From an uncultured Celeribacter sp. (GTDB lineage Bacteria; Pseudomonadota; Alphaproteobacteria; Rhodobacterales; Rhodobacteraceae): 64,000 nucleotides of DNA. This document shows, piece by piece, positions 16,934 to 25,166 of this stretch (positions are counted from its first letter, which is position 1; the number at the start of each line of letters is the position of its first letter). Below the pieces are notes generated by a model. It had not been told where the DNA came from. It saw nothing but the letters and a program-made list of their open reading frames with translations, and made no database searches. The stretch is from NCBI RefSeq assembly GCF_963676475.1, contig NZ_OY781106.1, positions 1,302,001 through 1,366,000 of the forward strand. The letters are read 5' to 3'. A program made the translations under genes and the position numbers.

Positions 16934-17857
16934 ATGCCCATCACCTTGCCCGAAAACCTTCCCGCCTATGACGTGCTCTCCGCCGAGGGCGTCATGGTCA
17001 TGGGCGAAGGCCGGGCAAAGTCGCAGGAAATCCGTCCGCTCCGCATCGCTCTGCTCAATCTGATGCCGAAGAAAATCCAGACGGAGAACCAATTCGCCCG
17101 TCTGATCGGCGCGACGCCGCTGCAGATCGACTTTCAGCTGATCCGCATGAGCGAGCACCAGACCAAAAACACCGCAGCCGAACACATGGAGCAATTCTAC
17201 CGGCCGTTTTCCGAGGTCAAAGCCTCCGGCGAGAAATTCGACGGGCTGATCATCACCGGCGCGCCGATCGAGCACCTGCCCTTCGAGGAGGTCACCTATT
17301 GGGATGAGCTCAAAGAGGTGTTTGAGTGGACCCAGAGCCATGTGTTTTCCACCTTCGGCGTCTGCTGGGGTGGCATGGCGATGATCAACTATTTCCACGG
17401 CGTGAAGAAATACGATCTGGACCATAAGGCCTTTGGTCTGTTCCTTCAGGAAAACCTGGCCCCCAGCTCGCCCTATCTGCGCGGCTTCTCCGACCTGTGC
17501 TATATCCCGGTGAGCCGTTGGACAGAGATGCGCCAGTCCGAGATTGATGCCGTCCCTAACCTTGTGCCGCTGTTGGGATCGGATGAAACCGGCCCCTGTC
17601 TGGTGCAGGACCCGGAGCATCGCGCGCTCTATATCTTCAACCATTTCGAATATGACACCGGAACTTTGTTCGAGGAATATCAAAGGGATGTGGATGCGGG
17701 CAAAGAGATCATCCTGCCGAAACACTATTTCCCGGATGACAACCCGTCGCTGCGACCGATGAACCGCTGGCGTAGCCACGCGCATCTGCTCTACGGCAAC
17801 TGGATCAACGCGATCTATCAGGATACGCCCTATCGTTTGGAAGACATCGGGAGCTGA
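16934..17857 (+). CDS. metA: homoserine O-acyltransferase MetA (predicted acetyl-CoA specific)
   Basis: 307 residues, the normal MetA length. Acylates homoserine in the first dedicated step of methionine synthesis. Seen: LNLMPKKIQTENQFARLIG (about 42-60), the nucleophile Cys144 in FGVCWGGMAM, and the His237/Glu239 pair in FNHFEYDTGT. At the position that sets acyl-CoA choice (E. coli residue 111) the sequence is GAPIEHLPF with Glu113. Glu there is known to favour acetyl-CoA while Gly favours succinyl-CoA, so this enzyme probably makes O-acetylhomoserine even though it would often be labelled succinyltransferase. The leader of only 33 bp is too short for a SAM riboswitch directly before it. 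Confidence 0.93.
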   Translation: MPITLPENLPAYDVLSAEGVMVMGEGRAKSQEIRPLRIALLNLMPKKIQTENQFARLIGATPLQIDFQLIRMSEHQTKNTAAEHMEQFYRPFSEVKASGEKFDGLIITGAPIEHLPFEEVTYWDELKEVFEWTQSHVFSTFGVCWGGMAMINYFHGVKKYDLDHKAFGLFLQENLAPSSPYLRGFSDLCYIPVSRWTEMRQSEIDAVPNLVPLLGSDETGPCLVQDPEHRALYIFNHFEYDTGTLFEEYQRDVDAGKEIILPKHYFPDDNPSLRPMNRWRSHAHLLYGNWINAIYQDTPYRLEDIGS

Positions 17858-17860
17858 TCG

Positions 17861-18793
17861 GTGGCACCGCGACCGGCTGGAGACCTCTTTGGGATGCCTG
17901 CGCGGCGCGGTCCTCTGCGCGCCATCAAGACACGACGACGGGGCGATTTGGTGAGTACCAGTTCCGGCGCACTGATCCATGTCGAGACCTATGGCAAGAC
18001 AGACGCTCCCCCCGTGATCCTGATCCACGGCGCGTCCGGCTCGACCTATGACATGACCTTCCGCCTCGCCCCCGCTCTGGCGCAAGAGTTTTGCGTCTAT
18101 GTCATAGACCGCCCCGGCTTTGGCCATAGCCCCCGGATGCAAGACGAAAGCCTCGCCGCCCAGGCCCGCGTCCTGCGCGAGGCCATCGAGACCCTCGACA
18201 GCCGCCCGCCCATCGTTCTTGGTCAGTCCTACGGTGGCGCCGTGGCGCTTGAATGGGCGCTGCAATCCGACGATCTGGCGGCTTTGGTTCTGGTCTCTTC
18301 TCCCTCGCATGACTGGGAAACCGGCCACCCACTGCTGCACCGCACGCTTGCGCGTCCCTATGTCGGCTGGTGGGCCTCCGAACTGATCAACGCCCTCGTG
18401 CCACCCGGCATCATTGCCAAACAATTGGCCGAGGTTTTCGCCCCTCAAGATGTCCCCGAGGGCTACGCCGATCACTTCCAGCCCCGCAACTCGATCTATC
18501 CGCCACGTCACCGTCAAAACGCCCGCCAACGCATTGCGTTGAAAGCCGAAATGGCCGCCATGGTGCCGCGCTACGCGGGGCTAACCCTGCCGATCGAGAG
18601 CCTGCATGGCACGGCGGACGTCATCGTCCCCGACCACATCCACGCCCTGCCCTTTGACGCCAAAGTGGCCTCAAATGTGCTCACGCGGCTGGACGGCATC
18701 GGCCATATGCCGCATCACGTGGCGACAGAGGCTGTGGTCAAGGCCGTGAGACGCGCCACGTCACGCAGCGGTGCACGTTGCAACCCGGCCTGA
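17861..18793 (+). CDS. alpha/beta-fold hydrolase
   Basis: 310 residues. Serine-hydrolase features in order: oxyanion loop HGASGS (about 56-61), DRPGFGHS, nucleophile elbow GQSYGG (about 123-128), an acid near GTADVIVPD, and the catalytic His in GIGHMPHH. A likely cap region with WWASELINALVPPG lies between. GTG at 17861 comes three bases after the metA stop and follows GGGAG at seven bases, so it is probably translated from the metA transcript. The N-terminal 40 residues are basic and not part of the fold; GTG at 17951 is an alternative start. Homoserine acetyltransferase MetX is also an alpha/beta hydrolase, but the sequence here lacks MetX-like motifs. Substrate unknown. Confidence 0.82.
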   Translation: MAPRPAGDLFGMPARRGPLRAIKTRRRGDLVSTSSGALIHVETYGKTDAPPVILIHGASGSTYDMTFRLAPALAQEFCVYVIDRPGFGHSPRMQDESLAAQARVLREAIETLDSRPPIVLGQSYGGAVALEWALQSDDLAALVLVSSPSHDWETGHPLLHRTLARPYVGWWASELINALVPPGIIAKQLAEVFAPQDVPEGYADHFQPRNSIYPPRHRQNARQRIALKAEMAAMVPRYAGLTLPIESLHGTADVIVPDHIHALPFDAKVASNVLTRLDGIGHMPHHVATEAVVKAVRRATSRSGARCNPA

Positions 18794-18840
18794 AAAACCC
18801 CATAGTGTTAAGGTGATTAACACGGAAAAAGCGATGCGCC

Positions 18841-19740
18841 ATGACCGATAAATCCTCCGAGCTGCCTTTTGACGGCGCCATCTCCCGTTATTTCGAAAAA
18901 GACGCCCCCAAATCCATCCGCAAAGCGGTCGAGGACGGCAGCAAGAAAGAAATCCTCTCGCCCTCCTTTCCCTACGACGAGTGGATGAAAAAGGACGACT
19001 ACAAGGACGCGTTGGAGCTTTTGCAGCGCGAGCTGGTCAAGATGCTCTCGGATGTACGCGAGACGGGCAAGCGCATCGTCGTGGTCTTCGAGGGCCGCGA
19101 TGCGGCGGGCAAAGGCGGCACGATCAAACGCTTTCGCGAGAACCTGAACCCGCGCTCGGCTCGCGTGGTGGCGCTGTCGAAACCGACCGAACGCGAGGCC
19201 GGGCAATGGTATTTCCAGCGCTACATCGACCACCTGCCGACCAAGGGCGAAATCGTGCTCTTCGACCGCTCGTGGTACAACCGCGGCGTGGTGGAAAAGG
19301 TCTTTGGCTTTTGCTCCGACAAAGAGCGCGAAAAGTTCTTTCACCAGCTGCCCGAGTTCGAGGACATGCTGGTCTCAGAGGGCATTCAGCTTTTCAAGAT
19401 CTGGCTCAACGTCGGCCGCGCCGAACAGCTCAAACGCTTTCTGGCCCGCGAACAGGACGTGCTGAAACAGTGGAAACTCTCGGCCATCGACGTCGAGGGT
19501 CTCAAACGCTGGGACGACTACACGGCGGCGATTTCCGAAACCATGGAACGCAGTCACAGCGAGATCGCACCCTGGACCGTGATCCGCTCGGACGACAAAT
19601 ACCGCGCGCGGCTCAATGCCATTCGCTCGGTCCTGTGTCAGATCGACTATAAGTGCAAAAACGCGGACAACATCGGCAAGATCGACGATAAAATCGTCGA
19701 CGGGCCGAGCCTGTTGATCACCGGCGACGAGGATGAGTAA
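18841..19740 (+). CDS. ppk2: polyphosphate kinase 2
   Basis: 299 residues. PPK2 uses polyphosphate to phosphorylate nucleoside diphosphates or monophosphates. Seen: Walker A GRDAAGKGG (about 85-93, Lys91), KPTEREAGQWYFQRYI, and the Walker B/lid segment LFDRSWYNRGVVEKVFGF with Asp142. Length and the single-domain layout fit class I PPK2 (NDP kinase type), though the class cannot be settled by eye. ATG at 18841 is preceded by AAAAAGCG without a strong ribosome site. Next gene, a TetR regulator, starts 34 bp later. Confidence 0.93.
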   Translation: MTDKSSELPFDGAISRYFEKDAPKSIRKAVEDGSKKEILSPSFPYDEWMKKDDYKDALELLQRELVKMLSDVRETGKRIVVVFEGRDAAGKGGTIKRFRENLNPRSARVVALSKPTEREAGQWYFQRYIDHLPTKGEIVLFDRSWYNRGVVEKVFGFCSDKEREKFFHQLPEFEDMLVSEGIQLFKIWLNVGRAEQLKRFLAREQDVLKQWKLSAIDVEGLKRWDDYTAAISETMERSHSEIAPWTVIRSDDKYRARLNAIRSVLCQIDYKCKNADNIGKIDDKIVDGPSLLITGDEDE

Positions 19741-19750
19741 GCCCGCGAGG

Positions 19751-19778
19751 GTGAACAGGCATGAGTGAACAGGCATGA
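19751..19778 (+). repeat. 14-bp perfect tandem duplication at the tetR start
   Basis: GTGAACAGGCATGA occurs twice in a row (19751-19764 and 19765-19778). The duplication gives two ATGs, each nine bases downstream of its own unit start; the first opens a four-codon frame (ATG AGT GAA CAG GCA TGA) that ends on the second ATG, the real start of the regulator. Confidence 0.85.
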
Positions 19779-20389
19779 GCAAGCGCGGCTATCATCACGG
19801 CAATCTGCGTCAGGCGCTGATCGAAGCGGCGCTTGTGCTGATCGAGGAAAAGGGCCCGACGGGCTTCACCCTTTCCGAGGCCGCCAAGACCGCGGGCGTC
19901 ACCCCCGCCGCCGTCTACCGCCATTTCGAGGGCCGCGAGGACCTGATCGCCGAGATCGCCCGGCAAGGTTTCGAGGTCTTCGCCGATCTTCTCGATTATG
20001 CCTATGACACAGGCCAACCCTCGGCCTTGGCGTCCTTTGAGGCGGTGGGGCGTGCCTATCTGGCCTTTGCTCGCCGCTACCCCGGCCATTACATCGCCAT
20101 GTTCGAAAGCGGCATTTCGATGCAGCGCTCGCCTGAGTTATTTGCCGTGGCCGAGCGCGCCTTGGGCGTGTTGGAACGCGCCGCAACGCAATTGTCGGAA
20201 CAAATTCCCGAAGGCAAACGCCCCCCGCCCCAGATGTTCGCGGCGCATATCTGGGCCATGGCGCATGGCGTGGTCGAGCTCTTTGCCCGTGGCACGCCCG
20301 GCGCGCGGGTGCCTTTCCCGCCCGAAGACCTTTTGGAAACCGGAATCGGCATATACTTGCGCGGATTGGGGTTGATCCCTCAAGACTAA
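19775..20389 (+). CDS. TetR/AcrR-family transcriptional regulator
   Basis: 204 residues. The N-terminal DNA-binding domain is typical: HHGNLRQALIEAALVLIEEKG, then SEAAKTAGVTPAAVYRHFEGREDLIAEIA (helix-turn-helix about residues 30-58), followed by an all-helical ligand domain. Ligand unknown. The adjoining genes are ppk2 upstream and an esterase downstream, both on the same strand, so no divergent target is visible. The stop codon TAA at 20387-20389 is at the same time the first three bases of repeat copy A. Confidence 0.87.
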   Translation: MSKRGYHHGNLRQALIEAALVLIEEKGPTGFTLSEAAKTAGVTPAAVYRHFEGREDLIAEIARQGFEVFADLLDYAYDTGQPSALASFEAVGRAYLAFARRYPGHYIAMFESGISMQRSPELFAVAERALGVLERAATQLSEQIPEGKRPPPQMFAAHIWAMAHGVVELFARGTPGARVPFPPEDLLETGIGIYLRGLGLIPQD

Positions 20390-20501
20390 AGCGTTTCTCA
20401 AGAAACTTGAAGCACTCAATTTTTGAGAAACGCAGCACTATCAATTCAGTGTGGCAACGTTTTCCGCTCAATCTGATTCAGATTAAACGAAAAACGCTTT
20501 A
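20387..20501 (+). repeat. two-hairpin interspersed element, copy A
   Basis: 115 bp with terminal inverted repeats TAAAGCGTTT and AAACGCTTTA. First hairpin stem GCGTTTCTCA/TGAGAAACGC (20391-20429), second hairpin CGTTTTCCG/CGAAAAACG enclosing AATCTG/CAGATT (20458-20496). About 93% identical to copy B (eight differences in 115 bases). It lies between the TetR gene, whose stop codon it supplies, and the esterase gene. Confidence 0.88.
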
Positions 20502-20514
20502 GTGAGGAGCGCCC

Positions 20515-21327
20515 ATGCCAAATCAAATGCAGCCGCAAGAGAGCCATCTGACCCGTCGGAGCATGCTTTTGAGTGGTCTGGCCGCTGCCTGCCCTCTGCC
20601 AGCCCTGGCGGCAGGCAAGCCCGAGACCCAAAACTACGGCGCAGTGGATTTGGACATCTACCGTGCCGCAAGCCCACGTGGGGCGGTGATTTATGTCCAT
20701 GGTGGATCGTGGCGCAGAGGGTCGCGCAAGGCGGTGGACGCGAAACCCGATTGGGTCACCAGCATGAGCCTCGATTTCGTCTCCATCGACTACCCGATGC
20801 TGCCGAAAACCCCCGTCACCGGCCAAATCAAAGCCGTGCGGCAAGCGATGGATTGGTGTTTTGCCAATGTCGCCAAGCCCGAACGCACGGTCGTCATGGG
20901 CCATTCGGCAGGTGCGCATTTGGTCGCCATGGCCGCCCTCACCGGATGGACGCCCATGCCGGCAGGCGTCATCGTCAATGACAGCGGCGCGGTCGATCTG
21001 ATCACGCTCGCGCGCGCGCATCAGGGCCACCTGCCCTTTGGCACCGCGAGCGTGTTCAGAGACCGCACCCAATGGGGCGCGCTGTCACCCACCTACAATC
21101 TGGCCAAAAGCCTGCCGCCCCTTCTGGCGATCACCTCAGGGGCCCACGGGCACGCGACGGCGATGTCGAATTTCGTCACCAACGCGCGGGCGAATGGTGC
21201 GGATGCGACCCTGTTCGATGGCTCAGACTATCGCCACGCCGAGGTGAACCGGACGCTCGGCACCGGCAAAATCCCCGATCTGGAGCGCGCTATTACCGGG
21301 TTCGTGACGAAGGTGTTTCAACGCTGA
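20515..21327 (+). CDS. secreted alpha/beta hydrolase (esterase/lipase-like)
   Basis: 270 residues. The N-terminus LTRRSMLLSGLAAACPLPALA looks like a twin-arginine signal (RR followed by a hydrophobic stretch and ALA cleavage site), so it is probably exported folded. The mature part has HGGSW (hormone-sensitive-lipase-like oxyanion motif, about 63-67), the nucleophile elbow GHSAGAH (about 126-132) and a C-terminal His in SDYRHAEV. This fits carboxylesterase/kynurenine-formamidase-like hydrolases. GAGGAG before ATG 20515. It starts 13 bp after repeat copy A. Confidence 0.83.
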   Translation: MPNQMQPQESHLTRRSMLLSGLAAACPLPALAAGKPETQNYGAVDLDIYRAASPRGAVIYVHGGSWRRGSRKAVDAKPDWVTSMSLDFVSIDYPMLPKTPVTGQIKAVRQAMDWCFANVAKPERTVVMGHSAGAHLVAMAALTGWTPMPAGVIVNDSGAVDLITLARAHQGHLPFGTASVFRDRTQWGALSPTYNLAKSLPPLLAITSGAHGHATAMSNFVTNARANGADATLFDGSDYRHAEVNRTLGTGKIPDLERAITGFVTKVFQR

Positions 21328-21343
21328 GCGACACACCCAAGCC

Positions 21344-22147
21344 TTACCGGACCGGACAGACGCGCCTTTGATACCCCGCCAGACGCTGTCCAAAGGCCAT
21401 CAAATCGTCTTGGGTTTTGAACTGTAGATCAAGTGTCGGGAAAACCGTGATCTGCCCCGACAAAAGCCGCGTGGGGTCTTCGGTTTTCGACAGATAGTTT
21501 CGCATCACAAGCGTGGAGACCGGCGGGTCGAGAGTGAGGACGGAGGTTGCAAAGCGATCGAAATCCGGCGCATCCGGATGAATTTCCGGTTCACCGCCCT
21601 CACTTGAAATGAGAACGAACCTGTTGAGCCAAAAGGTCAAAGTCTGATCCGGTTTGGCCAGCAGCTCTCGTACAGTTTCAAGGCTGAAGGCCTCTCGGTT
21701 CTCCGCCGCAATCGTTTCTTGCACCTCGCGCGCACCATTTTCGCCCAAGAGGGTCAGCGTCGTTTCTTTGCTGGAAAAGCTATCGGGCAAGAGCGCAATC
21801 ACACGCATAGCCTCCCGCGCCATCTCCGGCGTGGCCCGACGCGGCGAGGCGCTATAGATCGCGCTGCCATCGGTCAGGCTTTGAATGCGCACATTTGTGA
21901 GGTCGTATTGCGACAGATCGAGGAGGCTCCGAATGATCCTGGCACTGTTGCGATCCGCATCCACACTCTCGTGCGAGAGAGTCAAGGTGCAGGATTCAAG
22001 CTCAATCTCATACCCCTCAAGCGCCGGGACATTCCGCAGCTGACGCGTGATCTGAAAGGTATCGCTCAGCGGCGTTTTGAACCAAAGGGTGCCTGCCGCA
22101 CCTGCAATCATCGCCAATACAGCCAATAGACCGAAAGCCCGCCACAT
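21344..22147 (-). CDS. hypothetical membrane-anchored protein
   Basis: 267 residues. N-terminal hydrophobic segment MWRAFGLLAVLAMIAGAAGT is a signal anchor; the remainder is a soluble, probably periplasmic domain with two cysteines (ELESCTLTL and the C-terminal RRVCPVR), which might form a disulfide. ATG at 22147 follows AAGGGA. I do not recognise a family. Convergent with the esterase and upstream of nothing obvious, so no functional clue from context. Confidence 0.65.
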   Translation of the reverse strand: MWRAFGLLAVLAMIAGAAGTLWFKTPLSDTFQITRQLRNVPALEGYEIELESCTLTLSHESVDADRNSARIIRSLLDLSQYDLTNVRIQSLTDGSAIYSASPRRATPEMAREAMRVIALLPDSFSSKETTLTLLGENGAREVQETIAAENREAFSLETVRELLAKPDQTLTFWLNRFVLISSEGGEPEIHPDAPDFDRFATSVLTLDPPVSTLVMRNYLSKTEDPTRLLSGQITVFPTLDLQFKTQDDLMAFGQRLAGYQRRVCPVR

Positions 22148-22237
22148 CCTGAAATCCCTTTTGAATGAAAACCTTATCAACAACACTTATATCTCTGACA
22201 ACATCCATTGGGTCAACATGCCGCCTGATGGCGGGCC

Positions 22238-23362
22238 TCAAGCGCTCTGGTCGAAGACCACCAGCGCACCCGGGGACCAGCTCACACGAACCTGCGTGCC
22301 GACGCCCAGAACATCGCGGCCAAAGATGTTGCGCATCGAGATTCGCACCGGCTTTTCGACGCCCTCAAACCGCACGTCGTAATAGGTCATGTCGCCGTAA
22401 TAGACGACCTCATCGACCACGGCGGGGGCTTCGCGGTGGGTTGCGCTTTGACCCTCATAGAGCAGCGTCAGGGTCTCGGGGCGGAAGCCCACGGTGGCCT
22501 CGCCCCCGTTGTCATTCTGGAGAGGGACGCCGGCCGGGCATTGCGCCTCGGTGATCTCGGTTTCCCCCAGCCCGGCAATCGTGGCGAGATAGGTCTCGCC
22601 CTCTTTGCGCACCGTCGCAGGCAGGAAATTCATCACCCCGATAAAATCCGCCACGCGTTTCGAATTGGGCTTGCGGTAAAGCACCTCCGGGTCGTCGCAT
22701 TGCGCAATCTCGCCCTCGAACATCACCGCGATCCGGTCGGACATCACAAGCGCCTCTTCCTGATCGTGGGTCACGAGAATAAAGGTGATGCCCACCTCGC
22801 GTTGCAGCTTGATCAGCTCCACCTGCATCTGTTCGCGCATCTTGCGGTCGAGCGCGGAGAGCGGCTCGTCCAAGAGCAAAACCTTGGGTTTCAACACCAG
22901 CGCGCGGGCCAAGGCGACCCGCTGGCGTTGCCCGCCCGACAGGGCATGGGCCGCGCGGTGGCCGTAGCCTTTGAGACCGACCATCTCCAACGCGGCCTCG
23001 GCGGCCAGCGTCTTGTCCGTCTTCGACATCTTCGATTTGCGCAGCCCGAAGGCGACATTTTCGATCACCGAAAGATGCGGAAAAATCGCGTAAGACTGGA
23101 ACACCATATTGGTCGGACGCTTGTTCGCAGGCACACCGCGCATGTCCCGGTCAGAGATCATCACAGCGCCGGTGTCATAATCCTCAAACCCCGCAATCGT
23201 GCGCAACAAGGTGGTCTTGCCACAGCCCGACGGCCCCAAAAGCGAAAAGAATTCGCCCTGTTTGATGTCGAGATTGATGCCCCGAAGCGCGTGATAGTCG
23301 CCATAGTGTTTATTGACGTTTTGCAGAGAGATCAGAGGTTTATCAGCAGTCATGTCAGCCAT
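22238..23362 (-). CDS. potA: spermidine/putrescine-type ABC transporter ATP-binding protein (PotA-like)
   Basis: 374 residues. ATPase domain with Walker A LGPSGCGKTT (about 46-55), signature ALSGGQRQRVALARAL, Walker B VLLLDEPLSALD and the H-loop ILVTHDQEEAL, then a C-terminal TOBE domain (about 285-370) as in PotA/polyamine and iron(III) importers. First ATG at 23362; translation may be coupled to the permease stop just before. It forms a three-gene operon with two permeases, but no substrate-binding protein gene is next to it. Substrate by family is polyamine or a related cation; spermidine is not proven. Confidence 0.88.
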   Translation of the reverse strand: MADMTADKPLISLQNVNKHYGDYHALRGINLDIKQGEFFSLLGPSGCGKTTLLRTIAGFEDYDTGAVMISDRDMRGVPANKRPTNMVFQSYAIFPHLSVIENVAFGLRKSKMSKTDKTLAAEAALEMVGLKGYGHRAAHALSGGQRQRVALARALVLKPKVLLLDEPLSALDRKMREQMQVELIKLQREVGITFILVTHDQEEALVMSDRIAVMFEGEIAQCDDPEVLYRKPNSKRVADFIGVMNFLPATVRKEGETYLATIAGLGETEITEAQCPAGVPLQNDNGGEATVGFRPETLTLLYEGQSATHREAPAVVDEVVYYGDMTYYDVRFEGVEKPVRISMRNIFGRDVLGVGTQVRVSWSPGALVVFDQSA

Positions 23363-23364
23363 AG

Positions 23365-24162
23365 TCAAAGAAAGCCCCCGGTATCGTTGCCCGTGCGCTT
23401 GGCGCCCCGGCGGCGGAAAAATTCGGCGATTGTGATCAGGAGGATGGAGAGGACGACGAGGATCGTGCCCAAAGCCATCACCGCAGGCAGCAGTTTCGGG
23501 AACCGCAGCATGGAGAAGAGATAGACCGGAAGCGTCGGCTCGGCGCCGGTCAGGAAGAAGGCAATGATGAATTCGTCCATCGAGATGGTGAAGGAAATCA
23601 ACAGCGCCGAAATGATCCCCGGCATCACCAGCGGCAGGGTCACGAGGCGGAAGGTCGAGGCGGGAGTCTCACCCAAATCGTAAGCCGCCTCTTCAAGCGA
23701 GGGATCCAATGCGGCGAAGGCCGATTGCAGGATCGCGATAGCAAAGGGCGTGCAAATCAACGTGTGCCCCGCGATCACCGACCATGCGCCGGTGTCGAAC
23801 CCCATGCGCAGGATGACGATGAGCAAGGACACCGCCACGATGATCTCCGGCAGCACCAGAGGCAGCATGATGAAGCCCATGATGCCCTTTTGGCCGGGAA
23901 AGCTATAGCGGGACACGGCCATGGCGGCGAAGATGCCGAGAGTGGTCGCCAAAACGGCGGAGGTCACGGCGATCTTGAGCGAATTGAGCAAAGCGCCATG
24001 CATCTCGGAGAGGGTCAAAAGCTGGGTGAACCATTCGGTCGTGAAACTCTCCAACGGGAAAGCGATGATCGTCGAGCTGTTGAAGGCGAAGAGCGGCAAC
24101 AGAAAGATCGGCGCGTAGAGAAAGATGAGGTAGAGGACGGCATAGGCCTTGAGCGATTTCAT
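23365..24162 (-). CDS. potC: polyamine-type ABC transporter permease (PotC-like)
   Basis: 265 residues, six membrane segments. The MetI-like permease loop is EEAAYDLGETPASTFRLVTLPLVMPGI (about 170-196) ahead of the coupling helix. The short N-terminus and order relative to PotB are those of PotC. Start overlaps the PotB stop (ATGA at 24159-24162). Confidence 0.88.
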   Translation of the reverse strand: MKSLKAYAVLYLIFLYAPIFLLPLFAFNSSTIIAFPLESFTTEWFTQLLTLSEMHGALLNSLKIAVTSAVLATTLGIFAAMAVSRYSFPGQKGIMGFIMLPLVLPEIIVAVSLLIVILRMGFDTGAWSVIAGHTLICTPFAIAILQSAFAALDPSLEEAAYDLGETPASTFRLVTLPLVMPGIISALLISFTISMDEFIIAFFLTGAEPTLPVYLFSMLRFPKLLPAVMALGTILVVLSILLITIAEFFRRRGAKRTGNDTGGFL

Positions 24163-25061
24163 TTGCGCGCTCCTTTTTTACCACCTGCGGCGCGGTTGCC
24201 GAGGAGCAGAAAGGCCACGGCAATCACCGCGACGATCAGCATGGCCAACACCGCCAAAGTGGCCCCCAAAGGCGCGTTGTTGAGACGCAGGAATTGGGTC
24301 TGGATCATATTGGCGATCATCAAGCCCCCCGGTCCACCGACAAGGCGCGGCGTGACGTAATCGCCAATGGTCGGGATGAAGACGATCAACACGGCCGCGA
24401 CCACACCGGGCGCAGCCAGAGGCAGGGTCACCCGCAGGAAGGTCATCGTCCGGCTCTCGCCCAGATCGCGGGAGGCTTCCAAGAGAGAGCGGTCGATTTT
24501 CTCCAAAGCGACAAAGATCGGCAGGATCGCAAAAGGCGCATAGGCATGGGCCAGCGTGATGATCACCGCGTTGACGTTGTAGAGGATGAAGGACAGAGGT
24601 TCTTCAATCAAACCAACGGCTTTCAGGCCGGAGTTGAGAACCCCGTTATAGCCAAGGATCACCTTCCAGAGGAACACACGGATCAGATAAGAGGTCCAGA
24701 ACGGGATGGTGATGAGGAAAATCCAGAGCGATTTATGCTCCGGCTTGACCCCGAAGGACACGAAATAGGCAATCGGAAAGGCCAGCACCACGGTGATCAG
24801 CGTCACCAGACCCGAGACCATGAGAGAGCGCAGCATGAGCTGGCGATAGAGCGGATCGGTCAGCGCCTCTTTGTAATTCGCCAGCGTAAAAGCGGTGTCG
24901 AAATCGCGCACGCCGGTCTGGGTCCAGAACGAAATTACGAAAATCGCGATCAAGGGCACGGCCAAAAGCAACAGCGCATAGAGCGCCGTCGGGGACACCA
25001 AAAGCATCCCGATCCCCTGCTCTGTGCGGAAAAAACGACGTATCCTGTCGCTCGCAGCCAT
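24159..25061 (-). CDS. potB: polyamine-type ABC transporter permease (PotB-like)
   Basis: 300 residues. Six membrane segments after a short basic N-terminus (DRIRRFFRTEQG). The EAA loop is LEASRDLGESRTMTFLRVTLPLAAPGV. The large periplasmic loop between TM1 and TM2 (TQTGVRDFDTAFTLANYKEAL) is typical of PotB. ATG at 25061 follows GGAAGGAAA. First gene of the operon; about 105 bases separate it from the next gene upstream on the same strand, and there is no binding-protein gene in that space. Confidence 0.88.
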   Translation of the reverse strand: MAASDRIRRFFRTEQGIGMLLVSPTALYALLLLAVPLIAIFVISFWTQTGVRDFDTAFTLANYKEALTDPLYRQLMLRSLMVSGLVTLITVVLAFPIAYFVSFGVKPEHKSLWIFLITIPFWTSYLIRVFLWKVILGYNGVLNSGLKAVGLIEEPLSFILYNVNAVIITLAHAYAPFAILPIFVALEKIDRSLLEASRDLGESRTMTFLRVTLPLAAPGVVAAVLIVFIPTIGDYVTPRLVGGPGGLMIANMIQTQFLRLNNAPLGATLAVLAMLIVAVIAVAFLLLGNRAAGGKKGARK

Positions 25062-25166
25062 GCTGTTTCCTTCCAAATTTCCGAGCCAATCCCGGCCCTA
25101 TCCCCTGTGTCTTGCTTCGATCCTGAAAAGATTTTGATCAAATTTGCAAGGGGTTTCCCAAGGGCC

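Noticed and set aside
20515..20600. Mobile element cargo after repeat copy A
   Set aside because: The esterase gene has ordinary codon use and flanks; only the 115-bp element itself repeats.
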